From Candidatus Limnocylindrales bacterium (GTDB lineage Bacteria > Moduliflexota > Moduliflexia > Moduliflexales > JAUQPW01): a stretch of 46,188 nucleotides of DNA. Shown here one piece after another: positions 32,969 through 41,941 of this stretch. The first letter of the stretch is position 1; every line of letters starts with the position of its first letter. Where the stretch lies: positions 1 to 46,188 of the forward strand of contig DATMBG010000027.1 in NCBI GenBank assembly GCA_035559535.1, written 5' to 3'. Under the pieces are notes generated by a model. That model made no database searches. It had not been told where the DNA came from and saw only the letters and a list, made by a program, of their open reading frames with translations. The position numbers and the translations under genes are program-made.

Positions 32969-33970
32969 GTGGAAGGTCGGAATCGTTTTCTCAGACTCTT
33001 CGAGCTTATGACCGAAATTCGGGGAAACCCGCGTCAAACCCCTGAGCAGATTGCCAGGTATTTCGGTATCTCGAAAACCCAATTCTATAAAGATAAGGCG
33101 GAACTGGAGAAATTAAATTTTCAATTTAAATACAATCGCTTAACCCGTTCCTTTGAAATAGAAAAAGATCCTTTTATTCCTACAGGTCATCTCACTCTGA
33201 CCGAGATTTCAGCGTTGATTATGAGTGTTCGTCAACTCTTTGATATGAGCGATTACATCATTACCTATCGGGCCATTAAAGCCATTAAAAAGATTGTGGC
33301 CAATTACCCGGACACCCTAGTGCGTCATAAACTCGAAAGGGTTTTGGAAGACGCCATTTATAATGAAGGCTATGGCTGTAAGGAAACGATCCTGAACGCC
33401 CTGGAATACGCCATGGAGCATCGCAAAATTGTAAAAATTATCTACATTTCTCCCTATGATGACTTTCAAAAGATCACCCATGACATCGATGTCTACATGA
33501 TTTTCTTTAGAAGGCGTTCTCTATATATGGATGCTTATTGTAGAACTACTGGAGACATCCGTACCTATCGACTCAGCCGGGTATTAAAGATTGAACCCTG
33601 GCCCGAACCCAATCGGTTTGAAGTTCGGGAAGATTATTCATTTAGAAATCGTCACAGAGATAGCTTTTCGGTATTTACGGGAGAGCGAAAGACCAGGGTG
33701 AAGATTCGATTCAACAAAGAGAAGGCTTTTTATATCCAAGAGGTTAAATGGCATCCCTCGGAGAGAATTGAAGCTTTGAAGGATGGGGGGATTCTCTACG
33801 AAGTCGAAGTTGCCGAACCGAGGGAAGTCATCTGGTGGGTTCGTCAATGGGGACCCGATGCAGAAGTATTAGAACCTGAGGAGATGCGGCAGTATATGCT
33901 GAACATGGCGAGAAGGGAGGTGGAGATGTACGGGCAGAATCCAGAAGACGGAGATAAAAATTTAAGATAA
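32969..33970 (+). CDS. WYL-domain transcriptional regulator of the type I-D locus
   Basis: 333 residues, GTG start with AAGGAG four bases upstream (a tight spacing). The N-terminal helix-turn-helix is about residues 20-65 (TPEQIARYFGISKTQFYKD). The WYL-like core is around 155-215, with RRRSLYMDAYCRTTGDIRTYRLSRV in place of a WYL triplet. The C-terminal WCX extension ends in WGPDAEVLEPEEMRQYM. WYL regulators are commonly encoded next to CRISPR-Cas. It is followed after 34 bases by an unknown gene and then the cas genes on the same strand. It is clearly diverged from the regulator at 5538, so the two CRISPR loci may be controlled separately. Confidence 0.85.
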   Translation: MEGRNRFLRLFELMTEIRGNPRQTPEQIARYFGISKTQFYKDKAELEKLNFQFKYNRLTRSFEIEKDPFIPTGHLTLTEISALIMSVRQLFDMSDYIITYRAIKAIKKIVANYPDTLVRHKLERVLEDAIYNEGYGCKETILNALEYAMEHRKIVKIIYISPYDDFQKITHDIDVYMIFFRRRSLYMDAYCRTTGDIRTYRLSRVLKIEPWPEPNRFEVREDYSFRNRHRDSFSVFTGERKTRVKIRFNKEKAFYIQEVKWHPSERIEALKDGGILYEVEVAEPREVIWWVRQWGPDAEVLEPEEMRQYMLNMARREVEMYGQNPEDGDKNLR

Positions 33971-34004
33971 GTAACCTGTGAGGACATAAAGTGAGGTAAG
34001 AAAA

Positions 34005-34496
34005 ATGAGAAAACCAAGAAGTCAACATTATATCTTTGCACATAAAATTTTACCATCCTTATTTCATGCCGACCCGGTAAAGTTTATCACAGCCTTGAGT
34101 AGTCATAGAAATGACCTTTTACATTTGTTGTGGGCACATGCAGGCACAAATATGGAAGAGTCAGACCTAGTAGCTGCAGACAACTTAGATTATGAGATCA
34201 GAAAATTGGATGAAGGAACGATCATAGTACTTATTACACTCCCGACTCCCCAAGCTGTTGCAGAGGCGTATTTTGTTGCAATGATTTATCGATCTTGGAA
34301 GAAAGAAATTTTCTGTACCCAGGAAGCTGTTACCCGTTTTATTACTTTGGAATACAGCTTCAATTTGCTAAATGATCTCCCAGGAACAGTTCTCGGTGAA
34401 TGGACAGTTGACGGTACACATATAAACTTTGGTACAGGTCCCGAACCTATTTTAGAAGACTTCTTTGAAACGGTTTGGGGTTTAATGACCGAATAA
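34005..34496 (+). CDS. Hypothetical protein between the WYL regulator and cas3'
   Basis: 163 residues, family not recognised. It has an acceptable ribosome-binding site (AGGTAAG) and is co-directional with 34- and 60-base gaps to its neighbours, so it is probably a member of the type I-D operon. The sequence mixes helices and strands (TIIVLITLPTPQAVAEAYFVAMIY; GEWTVDGTHINFGTGPEPILEDFFETVW) with two Cys that do not form a zinc pair. There is no signal peptide and no membrane segment. It could be an accessory factor or a passenger. Confidence 0.6.
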   Translation: MRKPRSQHYIFAHKILPSLFHADPVKFITALSSHRNDLLHLLWAHAGTNMEESDLVAADNLDYEIRKLDEGTIIVLITLPTPQAVAEAYFVAMIYRSWKKEIFCTQEAVTRFITLEYSFNLLNDLPGTVLGEWTVDGTHINFGTGPEPILEDFFETVWGLMTE

Positions 34497-34556
34497 AGCT
34501 TTGATTTCATTTTATCCACTTGCTTTATTAAGTAAAAACATCAGGATTAACTGACC

Positions 34557-36713
34557 GTGGCTCAAATTACCATTAAAGAAACCTGGTTAAAATTAAGTGA
34601 GCAACCTGAGCAGTTTTTTGTTCAGGCCAGAATTCAGCCTTATGAACACCAGGTACAAACGTTCAAATGGCTGATGGATTCCAACGTGGACGTGATTTTT
34701 AATGGAGTAATAACGGGAGGAGGGAAATCACTGGCGGCATTTTCCAGGGCTCTTTTATCTCGTCCACCCATGCCGACTCTGGCCCTTTATCCCACAAACG
34801 AACTGGGGCGGGATCAGCAGAGTCAGCTCAAGGATTATGTCTCCCGGTTTCGCCTGTCTCTTCAACCCCGGGTTTGTCGAATCTCGGCAGATTTGCTGGC
34901 AGCGATGGCAGAAACGGCAGGGATAACCAAACAAACAGAACTCCTGACCCGATTCCAGGAAAGTGAAATTATTCTGACCAATCCGGATATTTATCACTAC
35001 ATATTTAATCTTTATTACCTTCGCCCCCTGGATAACCGGGATAAAGTTTTTGCAAGATTGGTCAATAACTTTGATCTGGTGGTCTTCGATGAGTTTCATC
35101 TTTTCGGTACCCCTCAGGCCGTCAGTGCCATAAATGCCATCTTCCTGACCCGGCATATCTCGGGACCCGGTCGTAAGAAATTCCTCTTCCTCTCAGCTAC
35201 ACCTTCTCCTTTACTCCGGGGATTCCTGGAAAAAGCCGGGGTGAATTACCAGGTAGTGGAAAGTAAATATTGTCACCTACGCCGTGAAGAGAGTAAAGCC
35301 GGGGACGAGGGATTTCGCAAAAAATGGCGGAGGACTTCCCATGAGGTAACTTTGAACCTGGTGGTCCCAGAAAACGGCACCGAGCGATGGATTATGGAAA
35401 ATGTAGAACCGGTTATTGTTCAATTCTTCCGCAACCATCCAGGATCTAAAGGTGCTATAATCTTAAATTCCGTTGCGGCTGCAAAGCGTCTCACAAGGGC
35501 ACTGAAAGGACAGTTGACTTCCCAAGGTATTACCGTTGGAGAGAATACAGGTTTCAGTACAGAAAGTGAGAAATCAGCTTCTTACAAGGCAGATCTATTA
35601 ATCGGAACCTCAACAGTGGATGTAGGAGTAGATTTTAAAATTAACCTTTTAATTTTCGAAGCGGTGGATGCCAGCTCCTTTATCCAGCGATTCGGACGGC
35701 TCGGGCGCCATGATGGATATACAAATGAAGAAGGTATTCCTATTCAATTCCACACATTCTATGCTTATGCCCTGATCCCCCGATTTATTTACGAAAGGTT
35801 GCTGATAAAGAAAGAAGGGCAGAGTGATCAGGCTTTGCTTATAGACGGGATGGCTTATAGTCGGGAGGAGCTCCGGGATGCCGTAAACCAGGTTTATCCG
35901 CCGGTCACCGATTTTCGTTACTACCCTTCGCGTTGGGGCATCCTGCAATCGGCTTATGTCTACTATGCCCTCAGTCAGAAGGAAATTAAAGGGGTTTATG
36001 AAACCATCCGTGAAGGGTTCAAGGAAGATATCCGACAGGCCTTTGGAATCCGAAATTTTAGAGCAAAGGTCGGTAAGGTTTGTGGCTATCTCAAAAAGAG
36101 AGAGGGCTATGCACCGGAGATCCTTGAAGTAGCTCGTAGTTTTCGTGGTGGAAATGGGCTTGAGTGTGGAGTTATAGACCTGACCGTGGAAGACCCCAGG
36201 GAACAATTTAAAACCTATGATCTTCCCCGCCTTCTATCCAACTGGCGGGTTTCAGGGGTTCTGGACCGGCAAGAGTTTCTACAAAAGGTTGAAGCGGTCG
36301 GAGTTTCCACGAAACCTTTTGATTATGCCGCGCTTTTCATTGAGGTAAACAGTTTCCTGGATCGTCCCAGTCGGTGGAGATTTTATCTGGATTGTGATTT
36401 GTCGGAGTTGGATCTCTCCAGGGTTTTGGTCCTGAAAGGGTTTAACCTCCTTAATATAGAATCGGATTATCAAAACAGGCTCAACGCCAAGCTTCGACAA
36501 CAGCGGTTGGTCTGTTACATTCTCGAAATGAACCGGCTCGATGTAAAGTTCCGTCGGGCACTACCCCTGCTTTTTCCTGTTTATTCCCTGGCCGACAAGT
36601 ACTCCATGTCCGATCCAAATCCACCGTACTCCATTGCCTTTGGTCAAGAAGCCCTGATGCTGGAATCGCTGTATTTCTTTAATAAGACCCCATCAAAGGG
36701 GTGGATTGCATAA
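34557..36713 (+). CDS. cas3: Type I-D Cas3' helicase
   Basis: 718 residues, GTG start. SF2 helicase without an HD domain: T53-GGGKS58 (Walker A within GVITGGGKSLAAF), D178-EFH181 (motif II as in I-D Cas3'), FLFLSATPSPLL (motif III) and QRFGRLGRHDG (from 377). DEFH and the GGGKS loop are usual in I-D Cas3'. It unwinds target DNA while the HD nuclease sits on Cas10d, the next gene. An 86-base gap with a hairpin separates the two. Four bases of purine-rich sequence (AGGA) eleven bases upstream are the only ribosome-binding candidate. Confidence 0.9.
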   Translation: MAQITIKETWLKLSEQPEQFFVQARIQPYEHQVQTFKWLMDSNVDVIFNGVITGGGKSLAAFSRALLSRPPMPTLALYPTNELGRDQQSQLKDYVSRFRLSLQPRVCRISADLLAAMAETAGITKQTELLTRFQESEIILTNPDIYHYIFNLYYLRPLDNRDKVFARLVNNFDLVVFDEFHLFGTPQAVSAINAIFLTRHISGPGRKKFLFLSATPSPLLRGFLEKAGVNYQVVESKYCHLRREESKAGDEGFRKKWRRTSHEVTLNLVVPENGTERWIMENVEPVIVQFFRNHPGSKGAIILNSVAAAKRLTRALKGQLTSQGITVGENTGFSTESEKSASYKADLLIGTSTVDVGVDFKINLLIFEAVDASSFIQRFGRLGRHDGYTNEEGIPIQFHTFYAYALIPRFIYERLLIKKEGQSDQALLIDGMAYSREELRDAVNQVYPPVTDFRYYPSRWGILQSAYVYYALSQKEIKGVYETIREGFKEDIRQAFGIRNFRAKVGKVCGYLKKREGYAPEILEVARSFRGGNGLECGVIDLTVEDPREQFKTYDLPRLLSNWRVSGVLDRQEFLQKVEAVGVSTKPFDYAALFIEVNSFLDRPSRWRFYLDCDLSELDLSRVLVLKGFNLLNIESDYQNRLNAKLRQQRLVCYILEMNRLDVKFRRALPLLFPVYSLADKYSMSDPNPPYSIAFGQEALMLESLYFFNKTPSKGWIA

Positions 36714-36736
36714 GTTATGAAGGGGTGAGTAAGGGG

Positions 36737-36773
36737 TAAGAACCTCCTCCTCCCTGTGAGCGGAAGGTTCTTA
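36737..36773 (+). terminator. Hairpin between cas3' and cas10d
   Basis: TAAGAACCT (36737-36745) is the exact complement of AGGTTCTTA (36765-36773), with a pyrimidine-rich loop. No T-run follows, so it is more likely an attenuating or processing stem than a strong terminator. Confidence 0.5.
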
Positions 36774-36799
36774 TCCAGGACTCTGGACCTCTACTTTTT

Positions 36800-39700
36800 A
36801 TGGATAACTCTTCAATCTTAACCGTAAGAATTCTTCAAAAGGCAATAGAATTTGAAAATCCGGACAATTCGGTTTTCAAAGACTTTTCTACGGACGTTGT
36901 CCCCCGGCTTTTTGCCGAACTGGCAGGCTGTACGGCTAAAGGTGGGACCTGGGTCGAACAGAAGCGCCAGGAGATGTTGGCCGCAGGAAAACCGATGAAG
37001 TCGGAACGCGCCCTTGGAGATCAATCTATTACCGCCCATCTTCTTAATGGATTATTTCCCGTTGCTACCCTTGTAAGAAAACTCCGTCAAATGGATACCA
37101 GCATAGCCCGTTACCTGGATGAGCGATCCTATCGATTGTTTATCGCAGGGTATGTATTACATGATTGGGAGAAGTTTCCAGGGGTTGAAGAGAGAATTAA
37201 AGAACGGTTTGGAGCTGGATTTAAACCGGATTTTCTTAGATACAGGGAATTTGTCGAACCTATTTTGAAAAGTTGGATAGCGAGGCTTGGACTTGATAAC
37301 TTTCTTAAGGCCGGAGGTTTAAACCCTGAAGATCAGATTGACACTCTGGCTTATCTGGCCCATAATACCCAGGAAAAATATGAAACCCATCACCCTACCA
37401 TAGGTTTCAAACTCACAATCTCAGATAAGGTTTGTGAGTTGACGGCGCGGCTGACCCGACTTGCCGATCTACTTTCTTCTGAAGTCAAACACCCGGCTGA
37501 TATTCTGACCGAAAATCTCTGTCATCTGATTTATCAATTGAGCAATGGACAATATCAATTTACCTTTCATACGATTTCAGAAAATCGAGGCGTTCTTACC
37601 AATATCCTGAACAATGCTCTCCTCGATCTCTACCGTTCGGCAGGTTATCAGCCACTGCTTTACTTCCCAAATGGTGTGGTTTATCTGACCCCTCCTCTTC
37701 CCCCTGCAAACGAAGGGGTGGAGAGGAGGTTGCCTCCCATCGATACAGCATCTATTCCAGAGAGGGTTATCGCGAAAATCCGTAAGTTATGTGCGCATCA
37801 AATCGAAAAGCGCCTGGTTGGACTGGACCGTGATGGCAAAGGGCTTAAGTTTGCCGATTATTACTGGCTTTTCTTTTCACCGGAGGAATTAGTGGTAAAA
37901 ATAGCTCTCCAGGGAGCTCTTCAGAAGATTGTTGGGAAATCGGCCTCTGCTCCTAAGCGTGCCGAAAAGCTTAGAGAGGTTCAATCTAAAGTCACGGAAC
38001 TCTCTCATATTTCCTTCGACTTCTCTGATGATCTTCGTATTGATCGGCTCGCCGAGTTTTGTGATCTCATAGAACGGAAAATCTGGGGTGAGTTTTGTCA
38101 AAAGCGATTTTCAGAGGGAAGTAAACGGCTGGATGTGGCTCGAGAACTACTTCAACTCCTGAATGTTAACGATCTGCAGGAGGTCTTTAATCTTCTCAAA
38201 ACAAAATCGGAAGCCACCCGTGCATCCGGTGGAGTTCCCCTTGGCTGGTATTACGTGGCTGCCGAATATTTGAAACGGAACCCCGGGTTTGGGCCGGATG
38301 ATTTTCCAGATTTATTGACTGATTTGGCTCAAACCATCGCCCAAAAAATCTCTTTGGCTCTGCAAGGAGTTAAAATCCAGGATGGTTGGAGAGATCTAAG
38401 GAATTACGTACTTACCACCATTGGTATTGGGACAGGGCAAGATGAGGACCAGGAGCGAGGGGAAAGATCTGGCCCTGAAGCTTTACAGGGTTTTCTGAAT
38501 GAGTTGAATCGATATAATGGGTTTAAACGTTCTCATGCTCGTATCCGACCCTGCTCACTTTGTAGTAGCCCCTTTGAAGCATCTCAACAGGAAGAAGCCG
38601 GAGTCCTTTTTCAACCCCAAGTCTATACCAACAAGCAGCCTCTTTATGGTTCTCAGGCCATACGAAATATTTGTCCTATTTGTTCTCTCGAGATGATGCT
38701 AAGACAAATCCTTATGAACCGTACGAAACAGAGTGGCAAAGACTTTGAGGAGAGAAAGTATCGGTATCTTTATCTTTACCCAACCTATTACTTCACAGCC
38801 GAAACTGTAACCTTTTTACGAAAGGCTTACACCAACTTCTATCGAACAAATTTCAGAACCGATATTCGGGATCATCTGATTCCCTCTTGGGAGACGGGGA
38901 AAGTGGATTTTTCCCTGGCCCGGTTCCAGAGCTTGGATACTTTTCTCATGAGTGAGGAATCGGTAGAAGAAAACAACCGGGTTTTCAAGCTGGATTATCC
39001 CAATGATGAACCTATTACCTTCTTTTTTGCTGCAATCCCTCCGGGGCGTGACGCAACAGATACCGAATCCTGGGTTATGCCGGCTTTTCTCACTTTACTT
39101 TTCCCGTTGCTGTTTGATGTCAAGGTTGTTGCTTCCGAATCTGCCGTACCCATTTATACTAGCGGTGCTGATTTTGAAGAGACGGTGATGTTCGATGCAC
39201 CCCATGATTTTGTGGCACATCTTTTAAGTCGTTGTGAACAGGGTAGAGAGGAAAAACACTTACGCCTCAGGTTGGATGAGATTCCTGCCGTATTATCCTG
39301 TTTCACGGCGGCTTATATCATTCATCTGGATGCCAACGCCCGGCAATCTCAAGGGGGTTACGATGCCAATTGGGGTCGGCTTGCCGAGTTGGCCCGTGAC
39401 CTGAGTGAAACTCCCTTATATGTTTTTCATTATTTAAACAACTGGATTCGTAAAGCCCAGCTCGAATCTCCACCACCTAACAAGATTCGACTCTATGGTG
39501 AGCTTTACAAATTTATTGATCCCAAGGAGGAGGCTATGAATCATCCTAGAAGACTAGTCGAACTTTATCGACGATTTTATCGTGCCAAGCGAGCTTCGGC
39601 CAAGGCCAATGCCATTCTCAAACCGATAGATGTAGCGGCAGACGTGTTACTCAAAGCCGATAAAGATTTATTTGGCGATGCAGTGGTGGATCTGGTCGCG

Positions 39701-40027
39701 GCCGCGGTGATGTCCCTGATGCAACGGGTCCATAGTGGACAGGCCGAAGGAAAACCGACCTTTAATCTGGTGGAGGGTAAGTGGAAGTTGGCCCTTACCC
39801 CAGAGGAAGAACGTCAAGCCGTTTGGGACTTTGCCGAATATTTTGTTAAGGAGATTTTTGAAAAGTCCCTTCGAGGGGACCGTGCGCGTCTTGTCGGGGT
39901 CCAATTAAACCTGTTTCGGGATACCTGCGAATTCATTTACCGCAAAATAGAAGACGAGGAGCGTCGTCAGCGTGGGGTTGAAATCCCAGAAGAAGTCGAA
40001 GAAGTTGAAGTATCGGCTTCCGTTTGA
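36800..40027 (+). CDS. cas10d: Type I-D large subunit Cas10d (Csc3) with HD nuclease
   Basis: 1075 residues. The HD nuclease at the N-terminus has SITAHLLNGLFP, then H121-D122 in YVLHDWEKFPG. A zinc-binding pair follows later: C585-x2-C588 (PCSLCSSPF) and C625-x2-C628 (ICPICSLEMM). The diverged palm has no GGDD, as expected for Cas10d, so no second messenger is made. In I-D this subunit is both the Cascade large subunit and the DNA nuclease. An in-frame insertion derived from a palindromic repeat seems to lie at residues about 297-311. The last residues are Glu/Val-rich. csc2 follows after 142 bases. Confidence 0.92.
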   Translation: MDNSSILTVRILQKAIEFENPDNSVFKDFSTDVVPRLFAELAGCTAKGGTWVEQKRQEMLAAGKPMKSERALGDQSITAHLLNGLFPVATLVRKLRQMDTSIARYLDERSYRLFIAGYVLHDWEKFPGVEERIKERFGAGFKPDFLRYREFVEPILKSWIARLGLDNFLKAGGLNPEDQIDTLAYLAHNTQEKYETHHPTIGFKLTISDKVCELTARLTRLADLLSSEVKHPADILTENLCHLIYQLSNGQYQFTFHTISENRGVLTNILNNALLDLYRSAGYQPLLYFPNGVVYLTPPLPPANEGVERRLPPIDTASIPERVIAKIRKLCAHQIEKRLVGLDRDGKGLKFADYYWLFFSPEELVVKIALQGALQKIVGKSASAPKRAEKLREVQSKVTELSHISFDFSDDLRIDRLAEFCDLIERKIWGEFCQKRFSEGSKRLDVARELLQLLNVNDLQEVFNLLKTKSEATRASGGVPLGWYYVAAEYLKRNPGFGPDDFPDLLTDLAQTIAQKISLALQGVKIQDGWRDLRNYVLTTIGIGTGQDEDQERGERSGPEALQGFLNELNRYNGFKRSHARIRPCSLCSSPFEASQQEEAGVLFQPQVYTNKQPLYGSQAIRNICPICSLEMMLRQILMNRTKQSGKDFEERKYRYLYLYPTYYFTAETVTFLRKAYTNFYRTNFRTDIRDHLIPSWETGKVDFSLARFQSLDTFLMSEESVEENNRVFKLDYPNDEPITFFFAAIPPGRDATDTESWVMPAFLTLLFPLLFDVKVVASESAVPIYTSGADFEETVMFDAPHDFVAHLLSRCEQGREEKHLRLRLDEIPAVLSCFTAAYIIHLDANARQSQGGYDANWGRLAELARDLSETPLYVFHYLNNWIRKAQLESPPPNKIRLYGELYKFIDPKEEAMNHPRRLVELYRRFYRAKRASAKANAILKPIDVAADVLLKADKDLFGDAVVDLVAAAVMSLMQRVHSGQAEGKPTFNLVEGKWKLALTPEEERQAVWDFAEYFVKEIFEKSLRGDRARLVGVQLNLFRDTCEFIYRKIEDEERRQRGVEIPEEVEEVEVSASV
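37689..37731. repeat. Pyrimidine/purine palindrome within cas10d
   Basis: CCTCCTCTTCCCC near the left pairs imperfectly with GGGGTGGAGAGGAGG on the right. It is read in frame as the low-complexity TPPLPPANEGVERRLPPI. Confidence 0.5.
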
Positions 40028-40169
40028 AGCCGAAAAAAAGTGTCGGATCTTCCGAAGGGAGAGTCCTCCGGGTTTGATAAGTTTTATGGAGAAAGGTGAA
40101 ACAACCGATTCTCGACAGAGAGACGTAAGGGTTTGATTTAGGGAAATTTTCGATCAAGGAGGAAAAAAT

Positions 40170-41198
40170 ATGTTTCTAAAAAGTTTAGATGAAAGACTTT
40201 TCTTAGGGGCTATTCCATCGAAACCGAGTGGTAACTATGTGCATTTAGCCGTTCTCCGGGTTACGGAATCCCACAGTCTTTTCCAGACCGATGGAGCACT
40301 CAATACAGCCCGGGTACAGGCTGGGGTAGAAGATCGGGGTTTAATGACACGTATCCTTATGTTCAAACGGAAACAATCCACACCTGAAAGATTAACCGGA
40401 AGGGAACTGCTTCGAAAGTATGGCATTTACGATGCAATAGCCAGACAAAGGCTGGAAGCGGCCAAAGGGACGGGGCGAGAGAAGCTGGAGAACCAATTCC
40501 GAATGTACCATGCCTGTGATTACAATGTGAGTTTTTGCATGCGCTGTCCGGATTGCATTCTCTATGGTTTCGCTATTGGCGAAAGTGGTTCAGAGAAGTC
40601 TAAAGTTTTAGTAGATACAGCCTTCTCCATCACAGCCTATGAAGATTCCCATGAAGTACTGACCCTCAATGCCCCTTTTGAGGATGGCACCATGTCCCGT
40701 GCAGGAGAAACCACCTCGCGTATAAATACGCAAGACCATGTAAAGCCTGAGGTCTTCTTCCCAAGTATTGTGACCTTGAAAGATCCTACCGAAGCGGGAT
40801 TTCTTTATGTATTGAATAACATCCTTCGGACCAAACATTATGGAGCTCAAACAACCCGAACGGGCAAAATGCGGAATATGGTATTGGCTGTTGTACCGGC
40901 CGATGGAGAGATTACCAGCAACCTGCGTCTGACCCAAAGAACCTATGATTTGCTTAAGGATAAGTTGAGACCTCCTGATCCGCTTCTGGAAGAGGATGTC
41001 AAACAAGCCATGAAAAAGGCCTTGACGGAGTTGCTGCAGGGGGATGGAGTTCGTTATCAAATAATTCAGGGAGATCATCTCAAAAACGTTCTTGCAGAAG
41101 CGGATACTGTTCTATCTGAAGAAGTTATCGGCCGGTTTCTGGAGCAAGCCTTTCGAGAGTCCAAAGCTTATTTTGATACCTTTATTGGGGTAAAGTGA
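40170..41198 (+). CDS. csc2: Type I-D Cas7 (Csc2)
   Basis: 342 residues with AAGGAGG before the ATG. Csc2 features: HLAVLRVTESHSLFQTDGALNTARV at the N-terminus, the zinc-type FCMRCPDCILYGFAIG (about residues 122-137), TMSRAGETTSRINTQDHVKPEVFFPSIVTL, and the TTRTGKMRNMVLAVVP strand. It forms the backbone of the I-D Cascade along the crRNA. It overlaps the 5' end of the csc1 frame by four bases if a GTG start is used there, but the favoured csc1 ATG is 8 bases after its stop. Confidence 0.92.
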   Translation: MFLKSLDERLFLGAIPSKPSGNYVHLAVLRVTESHSLFQTDGALNTARVQAGVEDRGLMTRILMFKRKQSTPERLTGRELLRKYGIYDAIARQRLEAAKGTGREKLENQFRMYHACDYNVSFCMRCPDCILYGFAIGESGSEKSKVLVDTAFSITAYEDSHEVLTLNAPFEDGTMSRAGETTSRINTQDHVKPEVFFPSIVTLKDPTEAGFLYVLNNILRTKHYGAQTTRTGKMRNMVLAVVPADGEITSNLRLTQRTYDLLKDKLRPPDPLLEEDVKQAMKKALTELLQGDGVRYQIIQGDHLKNVLAEADTVLSEEVIGRFLEQAFRESKAYFDTFIGVK

Positions 41199-41206
41199 GG
41201 GAGATT

Positions 41207-41905
41207 ATGCGAATACTGGAATGCGAATTAGAGTTTCACGATTTCGTATACTTTGCTACCAGGGAGGTTGGTCGGCTATATGAAACCGAGGCATTGATCC
41301 ATAATTATGCTTTATGTTATGCCCTAGGTCTTGTGGTAAGTCCCTATTTTGTACGGCAACAGATACCGCAATATCGAGAAGATCTAAGTGATCTCAATCA
41401 GCGAGGGATTTACGTAACTCCGGCCGTTTCTATTCGCCACTCCTTTTCCCTGCACACGTGGAAGTATGCCATTAACTGGTATCATGTGGATATGGAAAAG
41501 CTCAAACGAGACCTGTGGGGAAAAAATGTTCCTGGTTTTGGACGTGCCAAGGAACTGGCTCCCGAAAGTCTCTTTCGGTTTTTTATATTCGATCAAACGG
41601 ACCGTTATAAACCTCCTCCCTGGATTCGACTTGGGAAATGGTTAGCGAAAGCACATTTAGATTGGCATGAATGTCGGATTAAATCAGAAAGGAGTGGCTC
41701 TTATGTGGCTACTCATCCCCTCAATCCACTGGACGTTTTACCTATGAGTAGATTGAGGTTATGTGATTATATCAACATGCCTCCCATTAGCTTAATCAAC
41801 AATGCACATCTTGAGGGAAATTATCTTATTGTCGAAGGTCCGGGGGGATCTTTCTGCTTCCCTGCCGGTATGCAATTTAATTTTACAGGTGATCGGCAAT
41901 CTTAA
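41207..41905 (+). CDS. csc1: Type I-D Cas5 (Csc1)
   Basis: 232 residues. ILECELEFHDFVYFATREVGRLYETEALIHNYALCYAL is the characteristic Csc1 opening. Later come FSLHTWKYAINWYH and a C-terminal GPGGSFCFPAGMQF strand. It binds the 5' end of the crRNA and anchors the large subunit. I start it at the ATG at 41207, which has GAGGGAG just upstream; an earlier in-frame GTG at 41195 would overlap the csc2 stop. cas6 begins 36 bases after it. Confidence 0.9.
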   Translation: MRILECELEFHDFVYFATREVGRLYETEALIHNYALCYALGLVVSPYFVRQQIPQYREDLSDLNQRGIYVTPAVSIRHSFSLHTWKYAINWYHVDMEKLKRDLWGKNVPGFGRAKELAPESLFRFFIFDQTDRYKPPPWIRLGKWLAKAHLDWHECRIKSERSGSYVATHPLNPLDVLPMSRLRLCDYINMPPISLINNAHLEGNYLIVEGPGGSFCFPAGMQFNFTGDRQS

Positions 41906-41941
41906 ACATTCAGGATTGAGAATTCAATAGGGAGCAAAGGT

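Noticed and set aside
36800-40027. Type III Cas10 identity for the 1075-residue protein
   Set aside because: There is no GGDD cyclase motif, and the neighbours are csc2, csc1 and the I-D Cas3'; it is Cas10d.
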